DNA from: Yponomeuta sedellus
Taxonomy: Eukaryota; Arthropoda; Insecta; Lepidoptera; Yponomeutidae
NCBI GenBank assembly: GCA_934045075.1
Contig: OW203738.1
Span: forward strand, 6,625,487-6,689,486
Length of the DNA stretch: 64,000 nt
Direction: 5' to 3'
Shown here: in pieces, positions 13,314 to 22,964 of the stretch
How positions within the stretch are numbered: the stretch's first letter is position 1
Layout of the letters: each line of letters opens with the position of its first letter
Program-made: the position numbers and the translations under genes
Notes under the pieces: generated by a model
Told to the model about the DNA's origin: nothing
Seen by the model: the letters and a program-made list of their open reading frames with translations, nothing else
Database searches by the model: none

Positions 13314-14346
13314 GTACCAATGAGCGGTTACGTGAAACTTGATATTATGGTCACCCTATCCGAACATTGTGTGAGAGGTTATATTTTTTTAAATAACTCT
13401 CGTTACGATGGGTTTTTGTGGTAAAACGATATGTTAATCGAAGGAGCCTAAAATGTCAAAGAATTTGGTACATGAATGATATCCCAGACTTGTTTTGTTT
13501 ACTAGATATCGGCATATGAAAAAGCGTTTCGATTGCGCGGCCAGCGTCCTTAGGTTTTTCAATAATTTTGTTTGTCTGATGAGAAAACCAGTGTAAATTC
13601 GAACCTCATCGGCTTTGACAAATTAAGACTAATCTCTGAACTGCTTCTGGTTCTGAGTGCTTAGTGCGAGTTTTTTAACTACTCGATCGCGTTAACGTAA
13701 ACTCATATTTCTATGGCATCGAGGAAGCGCCACCTAGCGACAAGTATGGAAATTAAAATTGCTGAGTGCGAGTTGTAATGGTTTACGTTGAGAAATGAAC
13801 ACGTTTACCAGCCAAAACACGAATAAACGCGAGTGCGAGTTGTACTGTGACAGCGTTTTGCCAGTTCGAACGGTTAACTTACTCATACTCACTACTCGAT
13901 GCTCGATTAACGCGGTAGTAAAGTTATTCGATTGGATCTGTCAAACTCGCACTAAGCACTCTGACTTATTTAGATAAGCCTGATTACGAAAAAAACAACC
14001 TGAAGAAATCGGAACCGGAGGATTGCACGGCCATGGCGTTCAGGCGTCGATATCTTCTCAAGTAATGGTGATAGAATGAATTTTCTTTCTTCGATATTTG
14101 TTGACAAATTCAATCTTGCATTGACAAAAAAAACCAGGCCTGTAGTCCCTGTAGATGTCGAGATCTGACATGGCCGCGCAGTTCTCCGCAAGCCGTTCGC
14201 GCGGCCATCTTCAAACCTCAATAACTTCTTTATTACTGCTTTGACAAATTTTTGGTTTTCACCATTCAGTTTTGACAAATTTTGACAAAATCCTGACATA
14301 AGCACTTTTTGAAAACAGGACATGGCCGCGCAATCGAAACGGTAAC
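13314..14346 (-). repeat. Right inverted arm of the long-armed transposon
   Basis: Reverse complement of 5503-6250, interrupted by the MITE at 13657-13959 plus one copy of that MITE's 5 bp duplication. The uninterrupted left arm reads across the insertion point, which confirms the MITE as a later insertion. Confidence 0.75.
13657..13959. mobile_element. MITE, about 303 bp, with 17 bp terminal inverted repeats
   Basis: Ends are GTGCTTAGTGCGAGTTT and its reverse complement, flanked by the 5 bp direct repeat tctga (13652-13656 and 13960-13964). The motif gagtgcgagttgta recurs inside at about 13762 and 13829. No coding capacity. A 5 bp duplication suggests a Transib-like or similar transposase source, but the ends do not match a superfamily I can name. 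Confidence 0.7.
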
Positions 14347-14354
14347 AATATTTG

Positions 14355-14999
14355 GGCTGTTTTAAACTACTTAAGATTTTGGCGTTCTTTACGTTAGCAA
14401 TAATTTATAAATAATATCACTAAGGTACCCAAAGTTTTCAATTTGACAGTGACAATGTTCTATAAGTTCAATCAATCAATCAATCTGTTTATTGCTTCAT
14501 GTGGTACATACAATAGTTGTTAAATAATAAGGTAGAGCCTTACATTTTCAATGTGTCTAAAATCGTTATTAATGGTCGTTTCGCTACGTGGATTAGATAG
14601 AAAAAAAGAGAAAAAAAAACAAGTGAGATGGCATTTATAGCTCATTTGGGCCAAAATGTGCTTTACATAAATTGAAATTACAGGTATCGATGTGTTCATT
14701 GGTTTGTTCTGAGGTTAGCACTCAGAACAATAACTAAATCTTTTGTGTGAAGGAAGCGTGTGAAACCAAGCCAAGCCCACCGGCCACCGACCATAAATGA
14801 GCTGACGATACCGGAATCACGAATACACGGATGTAAAAAAAAAGACGGATGGAACCTTCTACAATCACGAATGAAGCAGACAAATAAGTGAAATAAATGG
14901 CCGCCGTCTCTTTATGTATGCGTGCCATCGGTATTGCCAGACAAATATCACTTTGCCCACTTTTTCAAATCAAGAGAATTAAAGTGCTCAGGGTGCTAA
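14355..14999. other. Gene-free stretch with a (CAAT)n tail
   Basis: The run of caat units at 14469-14485 followed by ctgtttattgcttcatg looks, on the minus strand, like the 3' end of a non-LTR element (CAATAAA signal then ATTG repeats), as in CR1-like elements. No coding part of that element is visible to its right. Nothing else recognised. Confidence 0.35.
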
Positions 15000-15325
15000 C
15001 TAGCGCCACCAATGAAAAAAAAGTAAGAAGTTGTGTTATAATACGTTTTAATTTAAAAGTGAACATGAGAAATCTTAACAACTGTGACCAATATTCTTAG
15101 AACATAGGTACAGTCTAGAAACTAGAATCAGCGACCAAGGACTTTAATCACTTTCCGCCAAAACAGCCGGTTTAACGGAAATCGATTAAAGTTCTAATCT
15201 ATTGATTAAGTATATGTTCTGGACTAAGTTTTAAAAATAGTTATCAAAGTTGTTAAGATTACTCATGTTCACTTTTAGATAAAAACGTTCTACAAAAGTT
15301 ATAATTTTTTTCTATTGGTGGCTAG
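15000..15325. repeat. Long imperfect inverted repeat (MITE-like)
   Basis: The arms 15000-15113 and about 15207-15325 are reverse complements with scattered differences. The outer ends are ctagcgccaccaat and attggtggctag, and both arms share aaaagtgaacatgag. A single-stranded copy would form a long hairpin. No clean target duplication was found. Confidence 0.6.
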
Positions 15326-16006
15326 TATGCGCTCCGAAACGCCTTGAATCATGTTATCAAAAAATAAAGTAAACTTACTAATCTAGTGACGGTTTCACCT
15401 TTATCACACTACTGGGCTTTTGTGAAGGCGGTGGGGCCTCGATTGAGGGATTGGTTATGTATGACTAGAGATCGAATAAACGAATGCATATTAGCCTAAA
15501 GTTGAGGTGTTGGCTAACATGGATAGCACTTTCGTATCGAAAAAATCCCGGATTCCGGGATCGACTTTAGTTTTTTACTATAGAATTAAATGGGTTGTAG
15601 CTATATTTACGTATTTTAAGGTGCTAATATGGAGTGCAGTTAGTTGTGTATCAAAAAGAATTGGGAGTTTTGGAATCGACAAATATAGTGTTTTTATAAC
15701 TGATATAACAACTGCCTCTTATTTAATCTTCAATTTTTAAAACATTAATATGATAACTAACGAATAATAAACACGAATTAGAAAGAAAAACTAAATAAAT
15801 TTCCAAATTAACATGAAACAGCGTCACCAACTAACTAGCTCGCTCAATTTACTCTCATTATAACATGAGACGAATAAGTTTAAAGTTTAGGATACAACAT
15901 ATCTAAGTTATATCACTGCCACCTACAACAACGGTGGCTGGTATTTGACAACTTAACTAATATCAGCTGGAAGTCAGTTGTCAATAATTATTATAGGCCA
16001 TAGATG
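15326..16006. other. Gene-free stretch
   Basis: A 77-codon frame at 15507-15740 has no motif and is probably chance. Nothing else recognised. Confidence 0.4.
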
Positions 16007-16163
16007 TAAAAAACCTATTTAGAGGCTAAAATTCCACCCATGCCGGGATTCGAACCCACGACCTCTGGCTATCCGTGCCAGCGCTGTTTCAAACAGCTAA
16101 TGGGCGACTCACCGGCATCAGTGAAATTTCGAACCTCTTTACAATATTCTCTGTATTACGTAC
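16007..16163 (-). repeat. tRNA-like repeat, copy a
   Basis: Minus-strand copy of a repeat found at least seven times in the window. In sense orientation it contains a pol III B box (GGTTCGAATCCC; complement at 16045-16056) and a degenerate A box, an anticodon-like stem CTGGC/GCCAG and a 7 bp acceptor-like pairing. Here the A-box side is damaged (gctgtttcaaacagc). The conserved flanks aaaacctatttagaggc and aaatttcgaacctc belong to the repeat. Confidence 0.75.
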
Positions 16164-16230
16164 GAAATATTATTCAGAAATAGATGGCTCATGCACAACG
16201 TTGCTAGATTTTCGCACACAGCAGTACGGC

Positions 16231-16358
16231 TTGTACAGACCGACACAAACTTAAAGAACAGGCGCGCGTAACTCTATTTCTTTTTTGCACGCAAAATGCG
16301 TGAAAATGGCACGCGCTGCATCACCCGATGATCGTTAAGTTTGTGTCGGTCTATACAA
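16231..16358. repeat. Small MITE with 24 bp terminal inverted repeats
   Basis: The left end TTGTACAGACCGACACAAAC pairs with the right end GTTTGTGTCGGTCTATACAA with one mismatch. Length is 128 bp with no coding frame. The insertion target duplication is not resolved (TA is possible). Confidence 0.6.
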
Positions 16359-16520
16359 TAGAGAAGACTATGATATTTCATTATGAGTGCGAGTGAGGCG
16401 GCAAATTTCATACAATTAGATATTTGAAGATAATAAAGATATTGTATAGAATCAGGCGTTACTTTGCGGAAATCCAAAATAGCATTAAAAATTTAATATT
16501 ACTTTGCTGAATTCCGCCAA

Positions 16521-17330
16521 AAATCTGTACCTATATTCGACTACAGATTCAACGTACTACAGTTCAAACCCAATACTGTACTGAATATTGGTATACAAAA
16601 GGACAACCCAGCGGCGAACTCTATTTTTAATTTTGTCGTAAACGAACGTTGGCCTGGTTGCCAGAGACTCTTTACTGATGCTTCAAAATTGTCCCCACCC
16701 ACCCCTGTTGGTGTAGCCATATTTCTGGAAAACTCCAAACTAGCCATCCAGTTTAAATGCCCACCGGAATCGTCTGTTATTACGGGTGAGTGCATCGGAG
16801 TCTTGGAGACTTCCCGGTTTGTGGAATCACACAACATAAAAAATGCCTTAATCTTGGCCGGCATTGTAGGCAATGAAAACGTGGACACAATCGCTAAGCA
16901 TGCTTGTGGCCATGAAGGGGACATGAGACACTATTATCACCAAGCCTATGATCTACTTTCCTTGCCTAAACAAAGACTGAATGAAAACTGGCCACTTTTG
17001 TGGCAAGGTCGCAACAATGGTTCTACATTCTACTCCGTCCAGCATATTGTCCTGTCGAAACCATGGTTTCACGCTTTTAAAAAAGTTAGCAAGAGAGTGG
17101 TTTCGGTAATTTGCCGGTTGCGTATTGGGCACTGCTGCACACCCGTTTTCTTGAATAAGATCAGGGTACGGGACTCATCAATCTGTGAATGCGGTCTTGA
17201 GGATGGTGATCTCGACCACTTATTTTTCAATTGCCCCAGAAACAATCGGTCTCTAAATCTATATAGTACTATTCTGCCACAAAAAATCCCCTTCCCTATT
17301 AACTTTAGATGTCTGCTATCCTAGAGGTTG
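16521..17330 (+). pseudogene. Fragment of non-LTR ORF2 (RNase H and C-terminus)
   Basis: Open from about 16521 (SVPIFDYRF) to the stop at 17322-17324. It closely follows the C-terminal part of the ORF2 at 51537-55257: FTDAS, GVAIFLENSKLAIQFKCP, GECIG, RLRIGHCCTPVFLNKIRVR and the CECGLEDGDLDHLFFNC cluster. Compared with that copy it lacks about 60 residues between NALIL and GIVGNEN. That removes the RNase H SDS-type Asp and the W-PGHS motif, so it cannot be active. It has no 5' part and its last residues are out of frame; remnants seem to continue to about 17370. It is a 5'-truncated, decayed LINE copy. Confidence 0.85.
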
Positions 17331-17381
17331 GCTCTGCGGACCTATTTATTATCCTTATTAAAAAGGAAGTTTTATTTTTTG

Positions 17382-17878
17382 TAGGAGTGATCGTTGCAAA
17401 GACGAACCGTTTTATAAGACCGTTTTGTGTTCCGCGACGATAGGACCGTTTTACGTTTCATTATAAAGCAGTGCCAGAGACTCTAAAGCAGTGCCAGCGT
17501 TCGTTCGTCGCGAGACCAGTCCTTAGATTATTTGACGCGGATATGTCCTTTAGTGCTATATTAATAGAGCCTAGAACGTAATGAGATCATTGCGACGTCG
17601 TCGTCGGCTCCTTGCTCGTTCCGTTCGTTTTGGTCTGTGATACAATAAAGTAATCTTTATGTCTATGAGTATACAGTCGAATATCGTGTAAAACAACTTA
17701 TTTTTTCCGATGTTTCGTGATTTCGTCTCGTTCGCACTCGTTTGACCGTCCTCTGCGACTTGCTCGTTCGCATACAATGAAACCAGTTGCGAACGAGGAC
17801 CGTTTCGAGGACCTGTTTTCGTTCCAGAAAAAACGGTTGCGTTTCGTCGTCGAAAAATCGGACAACGACCCACTCCTA
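17382..17878. mobile_element. hAT-type MITE, copy 1 (497 bp)
   Basis: Ends TAGGAGTG and CACTCCTA, with the inverted repeat extending imperfectly to about 15 bp through TCGTTG. Both sides are flanked by the 8 bp attttttg (17374-17381 and 17879-17886), which is a hAT-length duplication. A second copy with its own duplication lies at 39806-41417. Internal sequence is rich in tcgt motifs. The small frames in it are not genes. Confidence 0.85.
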
Positions 17879-18104
17879 ATTTTTTGTTTGTTTTTCTTTT
17901 TTTTTTTTTTTCTTCTTACAAGTTCATGTCTTATCAAAACGTGACTTTGGCAGAAATAGTCGACAGCGGCTGATTGCCATTTAGCCAAAAATTTAATTGA
18001 AAAGTAAACTGAAGGTACATAAACAAAACCTAATAAGGAAAATCACGAATCCGTAACTTAAAACATTACTTACGCATGGTAGGCATAGAGTTGGGTCGCG
18101 TGAA

Positions 18105-18196
18105 TATTCCCAATATATTGGGTATATACCCAAAAGGTATATTCCCGGGTAAATACCCAAAACGGGTAAATACCCGAAATGGGTATTTATATGAGT
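18105..18196. repeat. Cluster of palindromic gggtaaataccc motifs
   Basis: About 90 bp built of alternating gggta and taccc words (gggtatataccc, gggtaaataccc twice), preceded by ttcccaatatattggg. It can fold into several alternative short hairpins. Function unknown; it may be a local microsatellite. Confidence 0.6.
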
Positions 18197-18331
18197 AAAA
18201 TAGTTTATTGGTGTTTTCGTTCGCTAAAATAGATTGCATTACCGTTAAGTCCATTTTTACTCACGAGCCTCAGGACTTTATTCAATATCTTTCATTCTTT
18301 TTTGACGAAAGAACGAAATAAGTATATCTCA

Positions 18332-18452
18332 AGAAAATAACTTTTTTGTGATGGACTTATTGAATTATTGAGAGATTGTTAAAGATTCTTACTTAGTAAT
18401 TATCCGCCCGAGAGTAAATAACCATAAATACCAATTTCAACTGAGTATTTAA
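18332..18452 (+). repeat. Direct repeat, first copy
   Basis: Matches 19512-19640 in the same orientation (shared words aagaaaataacttttttg, gagtaaataaccataaatacca) at roughly 85-90 percent by eye. The pair brackets the tandem array and two tRNA-like repeats, so it may mark a local duplication. Confidence 0.65.
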
Positions 18453-18509
18453 CGAAAACTGACTGTAAATATTTTTAATTGGTTTTTTACAGTAAAATCT
18501 TTTAGTTAG

Positions 18510-18945
18510 GGTCTTATTTGATCGGTATTGATGAGATCTTTGTTTAAACTTGGGGAGCATGGTCTGATGAAAGCGCTGGAAGGTGTGTATGGGATCTCCT
18601 CAACGGATAGCAGTAGACCAATTGAGTTTGTACTTATTCGATTAGTATTTATGAGATCTTTGTTGAAACTTGGTGACAAGTTCTTAGATGGCACAGCAAA
18701 GTACCCAAATTCTAGTGCCATCATCAGAAACTGCAGACACTAGATCTTCACAACGGATACTAGGAAACTATTCGAGTTTCGCCTTATTTAATCTGTATTA
18801 TTGAGATCTTTCGCAGAACTTTCTGATAAGATCTGATTACGGCAAAGTAATGTGATTAAGTAGTTAGTTAGATCTGGGAAAAAGAACGTGGTTACAGGAT
18901 CTCCTCAACGGAGAACCTAGAATGATTCATATTCATTTACGCAGA
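18510..18945 (+). repeat. Three diverged tandem units of about 130-150 bp
   Basis: Units begin near 18512, 18640 and 18787. Each has a cttattt/cgattagtat-like start, then tgagatctttg, a variable middle and a gatct-ctcaacgga block. The units differ considerably, so the array is old. No coding frame runs through it. Confidence 0.6.
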
Positions 18946-19189
18946 GATCAGCGTTTGCCACTTGCCATGAGCCTGACAGATCTTTTTCGCTTTATCAACA
19001 TTTCTTACTCAAAATCAAATTATTGAAATATTTTTGCAGTATTTCAAAAGTTAGTCTCAAATAATGGAGTCCTAGTAAAGAATAAATATTGAATTATATT
19101 TCAATTGGGTCAGAAAAAAATGTTACATTATTGTATTATCATTTGATTTCACTATAAACATGGCTCAAATAAGTCATGAACTTATGAAA

Positions 19190-19398
19190 AAAATTCCACC
19201 CATGCCGGGATTCGAACCCGCGACTTCTGGCTATCCATGCCAGCGCTCTTTCCAACTGAGCTAATGGGCGACTCACCGGCATCAGTGAAATTTCGAACCT
19301 CTTTACACTATTCTCTGTATTACGTACAGGCAGCGACATCTGACTGAAGTAATTTGCATCACTTGCAGCCCCGAGTACCTACCTACTTTGCAGTTAGG
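19190..19398 (-). repeat. tRNA-like repeat, copy b (long form)
   Basis: Minus-strand copy with intact B box and A box (complement of TAGCTCAGTTGGA near 19255) and an extended head, to about 19398, which copies at 45646 and 45954 also carry (gcagcgacatctgac region). It meets copy c head to head at 19399. Confidence 0.75.
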
Positions 19399-19508
19399 TG
19401 AGTCGCCCATTAGCTCAGTTGGAAAGAGCGCTGGCACGGATAGCCAGAAGTCACGGGTTCGAATCCCGGCATGGGTGGAATTTTTAGCCTCTAAATAGGT
19501 TTTTAAAG
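19399..19508 (+). repeat. tRNA-like repeat, copy c
   Basis: Plus-strand copy. GTCGCCCATTAGCTCAGTTGG (A box) and GGTTCGAATCCC (B box, about 19456-19467) are both intact. It folds as a cloverleaf: acceptor CGCCCAT with ATGGGTG, anticodon stem CTGGC/GCCAG with loop ACGGATA. Position 33 would be C and not U, there is no long variable arm, and identical flanks occur in other copies. It is therefore better read as a tRNA-derived repeat than a functional tRNA gene. Confidence 0.7.
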
Positions 19509-19511
19509 TTG

Positions 19512-19640
19512 TCAAGAAAATAACTTTTTTGTCATGGACTTATTTCATGAATCATTGAGAGATTCTTAAAGATTCTTACTTAGTAATTATTCGCCTAAGA
19601 GTAAATAACCATAAATACCAGTTTCTACTGAGTATTTGTT
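19512..19640 (+). repeat. Direct repeat, second copy
   Basis: Partner of 18332-18452. The stretch 19641-19836 that follows is AT-rich with nothing recognised. Confidence 0.65.
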
Positions 19641-19836
19641 CAATGTCATTGTCGTTTAATGTTTCCATATAATGAGCTTCAATATTGTAAAATACAACGG
19701 GGAGCTTGCATAAAAAAAATCATTTAAGAGTGGCATTAGGTACAAATTATTTTAAAGCAGTAAATATAATACTTCAATCATAAATTAATAATTTCAAATA
19801 ATTTCTTGTATATTGAACCATAAGGTTATGATTATA

Positions 19837-20018
19837 CTATTTTTATTTTTAAAACACTAACCCGTGCTAAGGACAATTTTGAAAACCTATTAAGAGGCTA
19901 AAAATTCCACCCATGCGGGGATTCGAACCCGCGACCTCTGGCTATCCGTACTAGCGCTCTTTCCAACTGAACTAATGGGCGACTCACCGGCATCAGTGAA
20001 ATTTCGAACCTCTTTACG
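19837..20018 (-). repeat. tRNA-like repeat, copy d
   Basis: Minus-strand copy including the tail block cactaacccgtgctaagg, which in sense orientation follows the tRNA-like body of copies at 45.9, 46.2 and 61.3 kb. B box complement near 19918. It directly abuts the dispersed repeat copy B. Confidence 0.75.
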
Positions 20019-20029
20019 ATAGATTGTTT

Positions 20030-21620
20030 TTTATTTGACAATAGTTAGAAGACGTTTTTACGGAAATTAATTAAATAATTTATTGCACAACCAGCGTCAC
20101 ACTCACATTGTTTAAAATTCCTGGTTCCTGAAGAAGGGTAACCTGTGTATCAGGAACCAGAGCAGTGCCTTTAAATTACACAGGGAATTACAAAAAGCAA
20201 GAAGAACACGTAAAATAAAATAATTGGAAAAATTTAAAAAACATTTAATGTTTGTCCTTCCAATCCAGCGATAGTCTTGGTTAGTACTACTAGGAAGGGG
20301 TATGGAAATATAAACATTACAATTCTGGCTATTTATAAACATTCTTATAAATCAGTAGAGAACTTATACAAATTAATTTGTTTATATGAAATTAATGCTC
20401 GTTTAATAACAGTCTTTGTTAAAAAATTAAGTCCTAACTTAATCTTGTAAATGAAGCCATCTTCTTCAAAATATCTGCTGCAAACGTACGTGATTTTGTT
20501 CAATACCAATTTGACCGGGAAGCCATGCCGTCTTTCCACATTTGTTGCATTGTGCTATCTTCGGGTAACCTGAAATAAATAATTACTAATTAAAAACCGC
20601 CGTAATCAGTCCAAACGTTAATTTTATTTATGACAGATCGACACCCATGAAGTTCTTTATTAATTTGACAGCAAACTGTAGATATAAAATCCAGTACTGG
20701 ACACCTTTTTTCACAATAGTGATGCGATTTGTTCGCTATTATTATTATATTACTACACGTAGATTGTGTAGTGAAAACTATTCAAGTTAATTTTCTATAC
20801 ATATATGAACCTATCTTCTATAAAATGAATCTATAAAAATATCAAAGCAATGAATAGATTCAAACAGGAAAAATATTAATCAATAATCATCAACAATGGA
20901 ATCGGTAAATTCATAGAACGTTACTGAATCGCGCTTTCAAAAGTTAATTAACATATAATGAAAAAAACGCAAGAAATAAAAAAAAAAATCTTTATTAAGT
21001 ATCGATAACTTTTTCCCTGAGGTAGTGGATACGCCCATCCCTATCGCCCTAAAATAAACAACAAACTTGATTATACTCATGATTTATTCACTTTGAAACA
21101 ATATTCTCAAATGATATCAAAGCTATGTTGCAATTCTAGTAGGTCATAGTAAAAATTCAAGGGAAAAACCACTATAGAGTACACATACCTAATTGAGTCT
21201 TACCGATGGAAGCTGATGAAGGTGGTTTTGTTTTCTCTTCTCCCGAAGGGGTTTTACATCCCAATATCACACACGCCATTCCGATATACTCCATATTATG
21301 AGTATCCATTAAATCCACTTCAATTTGTCCTAAAACAACGAAAAAAAACACAAGGTTTTTGGAGACGACTCACTCCAACATCTATTCTGTTGTCTAAAAC
21401 ACTGCGAAATCGAAGGTCCTACTTGGCAGCCTACTACAAGCTGTGATTTTCTAAACATCTCTAATTCGGTAGCATAATGGTAACCAAGGGTAACCAACTG
21501 ACAATTGAGGGTGGTATGTTTTGAATAATAAAACATCATTAGTGGAACAACCCTATTTTTCTCTGTCTAACACGTGGTTGGCGACGTTTCAAACTAAAGA
21601 GACAGCATTGTGTCAGGTGT
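20030..21620. repeat. Dispersed repeat, copy B
   Basis: Longer counterpart of 1432-2770. It retains the THAP-like exon piece at 20345-20576 (minus strand) that copy A has lost. Bases 21540-21600 additionally match 4120-4170. Its termini are not resolved. Confidence 0.6.
20345..20576 (-). pseudogene. THAP-like zinc-finger exon fragment
   Basis: On the minus strand a tttcag-like acceptor just above 20576 is followed by LPEDSTMQQMW, which resembles the FP-D...W stretch of THAP domains. The frame is then lost and the matching continuation is in another frame as TYVCSRYFEEDGFIYKIK, the C-S-x-H-F region with the His replaced by Tyr. THAP domains bind DNA and occur in host factors and P-element-type transposases. 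The shift and the missing His make this a relic. Assignment is by motif only. Confidence 0.45.
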
Positions 21621-21675
21621 TCATTTTATAACGCTCCTTTTAAGCTTTAGGCCCGCAGTACACAGTGGCCCATTG

Positions 21676-21939
21676 GGTACTCTGCCTTTTTGCAGAAACA
21701 TTTTCGGCCGATTATCATTTGGCAACTAACGTTTCAAATAATATTATTTTGCGGAATAATCATTCTTATATATTTTTTTTATTTCCCAACCTCGTACTTA
21801 GTTGCCAACTGTTTGTTTGGTTTGCTTTATGAAATCTTTCAAAATGCCAACTAGCGTAGCGTATATTTAAGTAGCGAATATTTTACGCGTAATATTCATT
21901 CGGTCGGCCAAAATTTTTTCTGCAAAAAGGCAGAGAACC
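21676..21939. repeat. Hairpin-type repeat (MITE-like)
   Basis: Arms 21676-21710 and 21901-21939 are reverse complements around ctctgcctttttgcagaaa and ggccg, with AT-rich DNA between. It starts only a few bases inside the 20 bp inverted repeat at 21650. No coding frame. Confidence 0.55.
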
Positions 21940-22715
21940 TTTGGTCTTACATGTTTAACCTAACAAGCTCCTTCGCGCTCCGCTACGCCACGCGCTTCGT
22001 CGCACCTATATTTTTGTCGCAGATTGGGTCTCGTCGGCCACCAGTAATATCTTCTATTATTTAATATTTTCCATTCCCAGTAATATTTTTCTTAAATTAA
22101 AAATGCAAATAATTTTTTTTTATCATAAAATCAATGTATGAAAAGGGAACTTACACTGATGAAACTTTATTCATCTAATAGTTGTTTGCCTAGTAAAAGA
22201 CTTGACAAATAATAAATTCCCAAAACGTTGTGTGTCATTGTAATAATCAGCTTAACAATAATCCTACTAAATGAAACATTGCGATCCACGATCACTTGCT
22301 GTTCTCACAATGGCGCGTGGCTCATTTCTGTCTGGCAAACCACTTGCGATAGACGTGGAAGTAGTTGCGGTCGCAGCTATTTTTTTATTTACTATTTATT
22401 TATTTCATTTATTTACAAGTATTACAGAAGTATGTACAACAACGTTATTAAAAAAAAATGGCGCAAAAGGCGCAAAATTACAGGCTCAGATTGATATAAA
22501 TCAAAAAACTTGAAAGTCAATTGACTGAACGATGGGCCACGCTACGCCACGATCCATCCTTTGAAGTGTGCCCAAAAAACCGACAACTGCCCGATTGCGC
22601 GCCACGTTATGCAATTGTCCGCCACTGCACACCATTACCCCCGAGTACACATTGGCATGGCAAGCAATGGCGACTCGAGCAGTGGCCCATCCACAGAACA
22701 ATTAAATCAATAGAA
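21940..22715. other. Gene-free stretch left of the copia element
   Basis: Includes a C/G-rich patch at 21970-22010 and a (ttta)n run at 22380-22420 that may be a LINE tail on the minus strand. The two overlapping frames of 80-90 codons at 22228-22513 show no motif. Confidence 0.4.
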
Positions 22716-22720
22716 GAAAC

Positions 22721-22910
22721 TGTTAATATATTTGTAAAGGAAGACTGTAAAATCATATTAATAATTTATTTACAACAAATTCACAAGAACATAGCAAACT
22801 GACAAAGCATATCGAAGTATTCTACAATTTGATAGATGTCTAATATAAAACCATAAAGAAAGAAAGCTGCCAATATAAATCTTCATTGAATATACAAACT
22901 CAAACTAACA
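22721..22910 (-). repeat. copia 3' LTR
   Basis: 190 bp, TG...CA ends. On the coding strand the preceding cttaggaggcg (22911-22921 complement) is a plausible polypurine tract. Confidence 0.9.
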
Positions 22911-22964
22911 CGCCTCCTAAGATTTATATTGCAGTAATGGATACGTTATATAAAAGTAAAGTTA

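Larger units (their letters stand above)
5503..14346. mobile_element. DNA transposon with long inverted arms, swollen by nested insertions
   Basis: The two ends are inverted repeats beginning GTTACCGTTTCGATTGCG, flanked on both sides by the same 8 bp, aatatttg (5495-5502 and 14347-14354). An 8 bp duplication with an inverted terminus is the mark of a cut-and-paste element (hAT, P and a few other superfamilies). The arms are about 750 bp, which is foldback-like. Removing the LINE (7332-12822) and the MITE (13657-13959) leaves about 3 kb, with no transposase reading frame that I can see, so it is probably non-autonomous. The outer-arm motif gattgcgcggcc recurs in inverted form near 6010 and 13530, so each arm also has internal inverted repeats. 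Superfamily is not assigned. Confidence 0.75.

Noticed and set aside
15507..15740. 77-codon frame as a gene
   Set aside because: No motif, ordinary AT-rich chance frame between repeats.
17571..17988. Arg/Lys-rich frames of 96-100 codons
   Set aside because: They lie within the hAT MITE and recur only as part of its DNA repeat; no protein signature.
19399..19508. Functional tRNA gene
   Set aside because: It folds as a cloverleaf, but position 33 is not U, the GGA loop would mean Ser without a long variable arm, and the same flanks surround at least six other copies.
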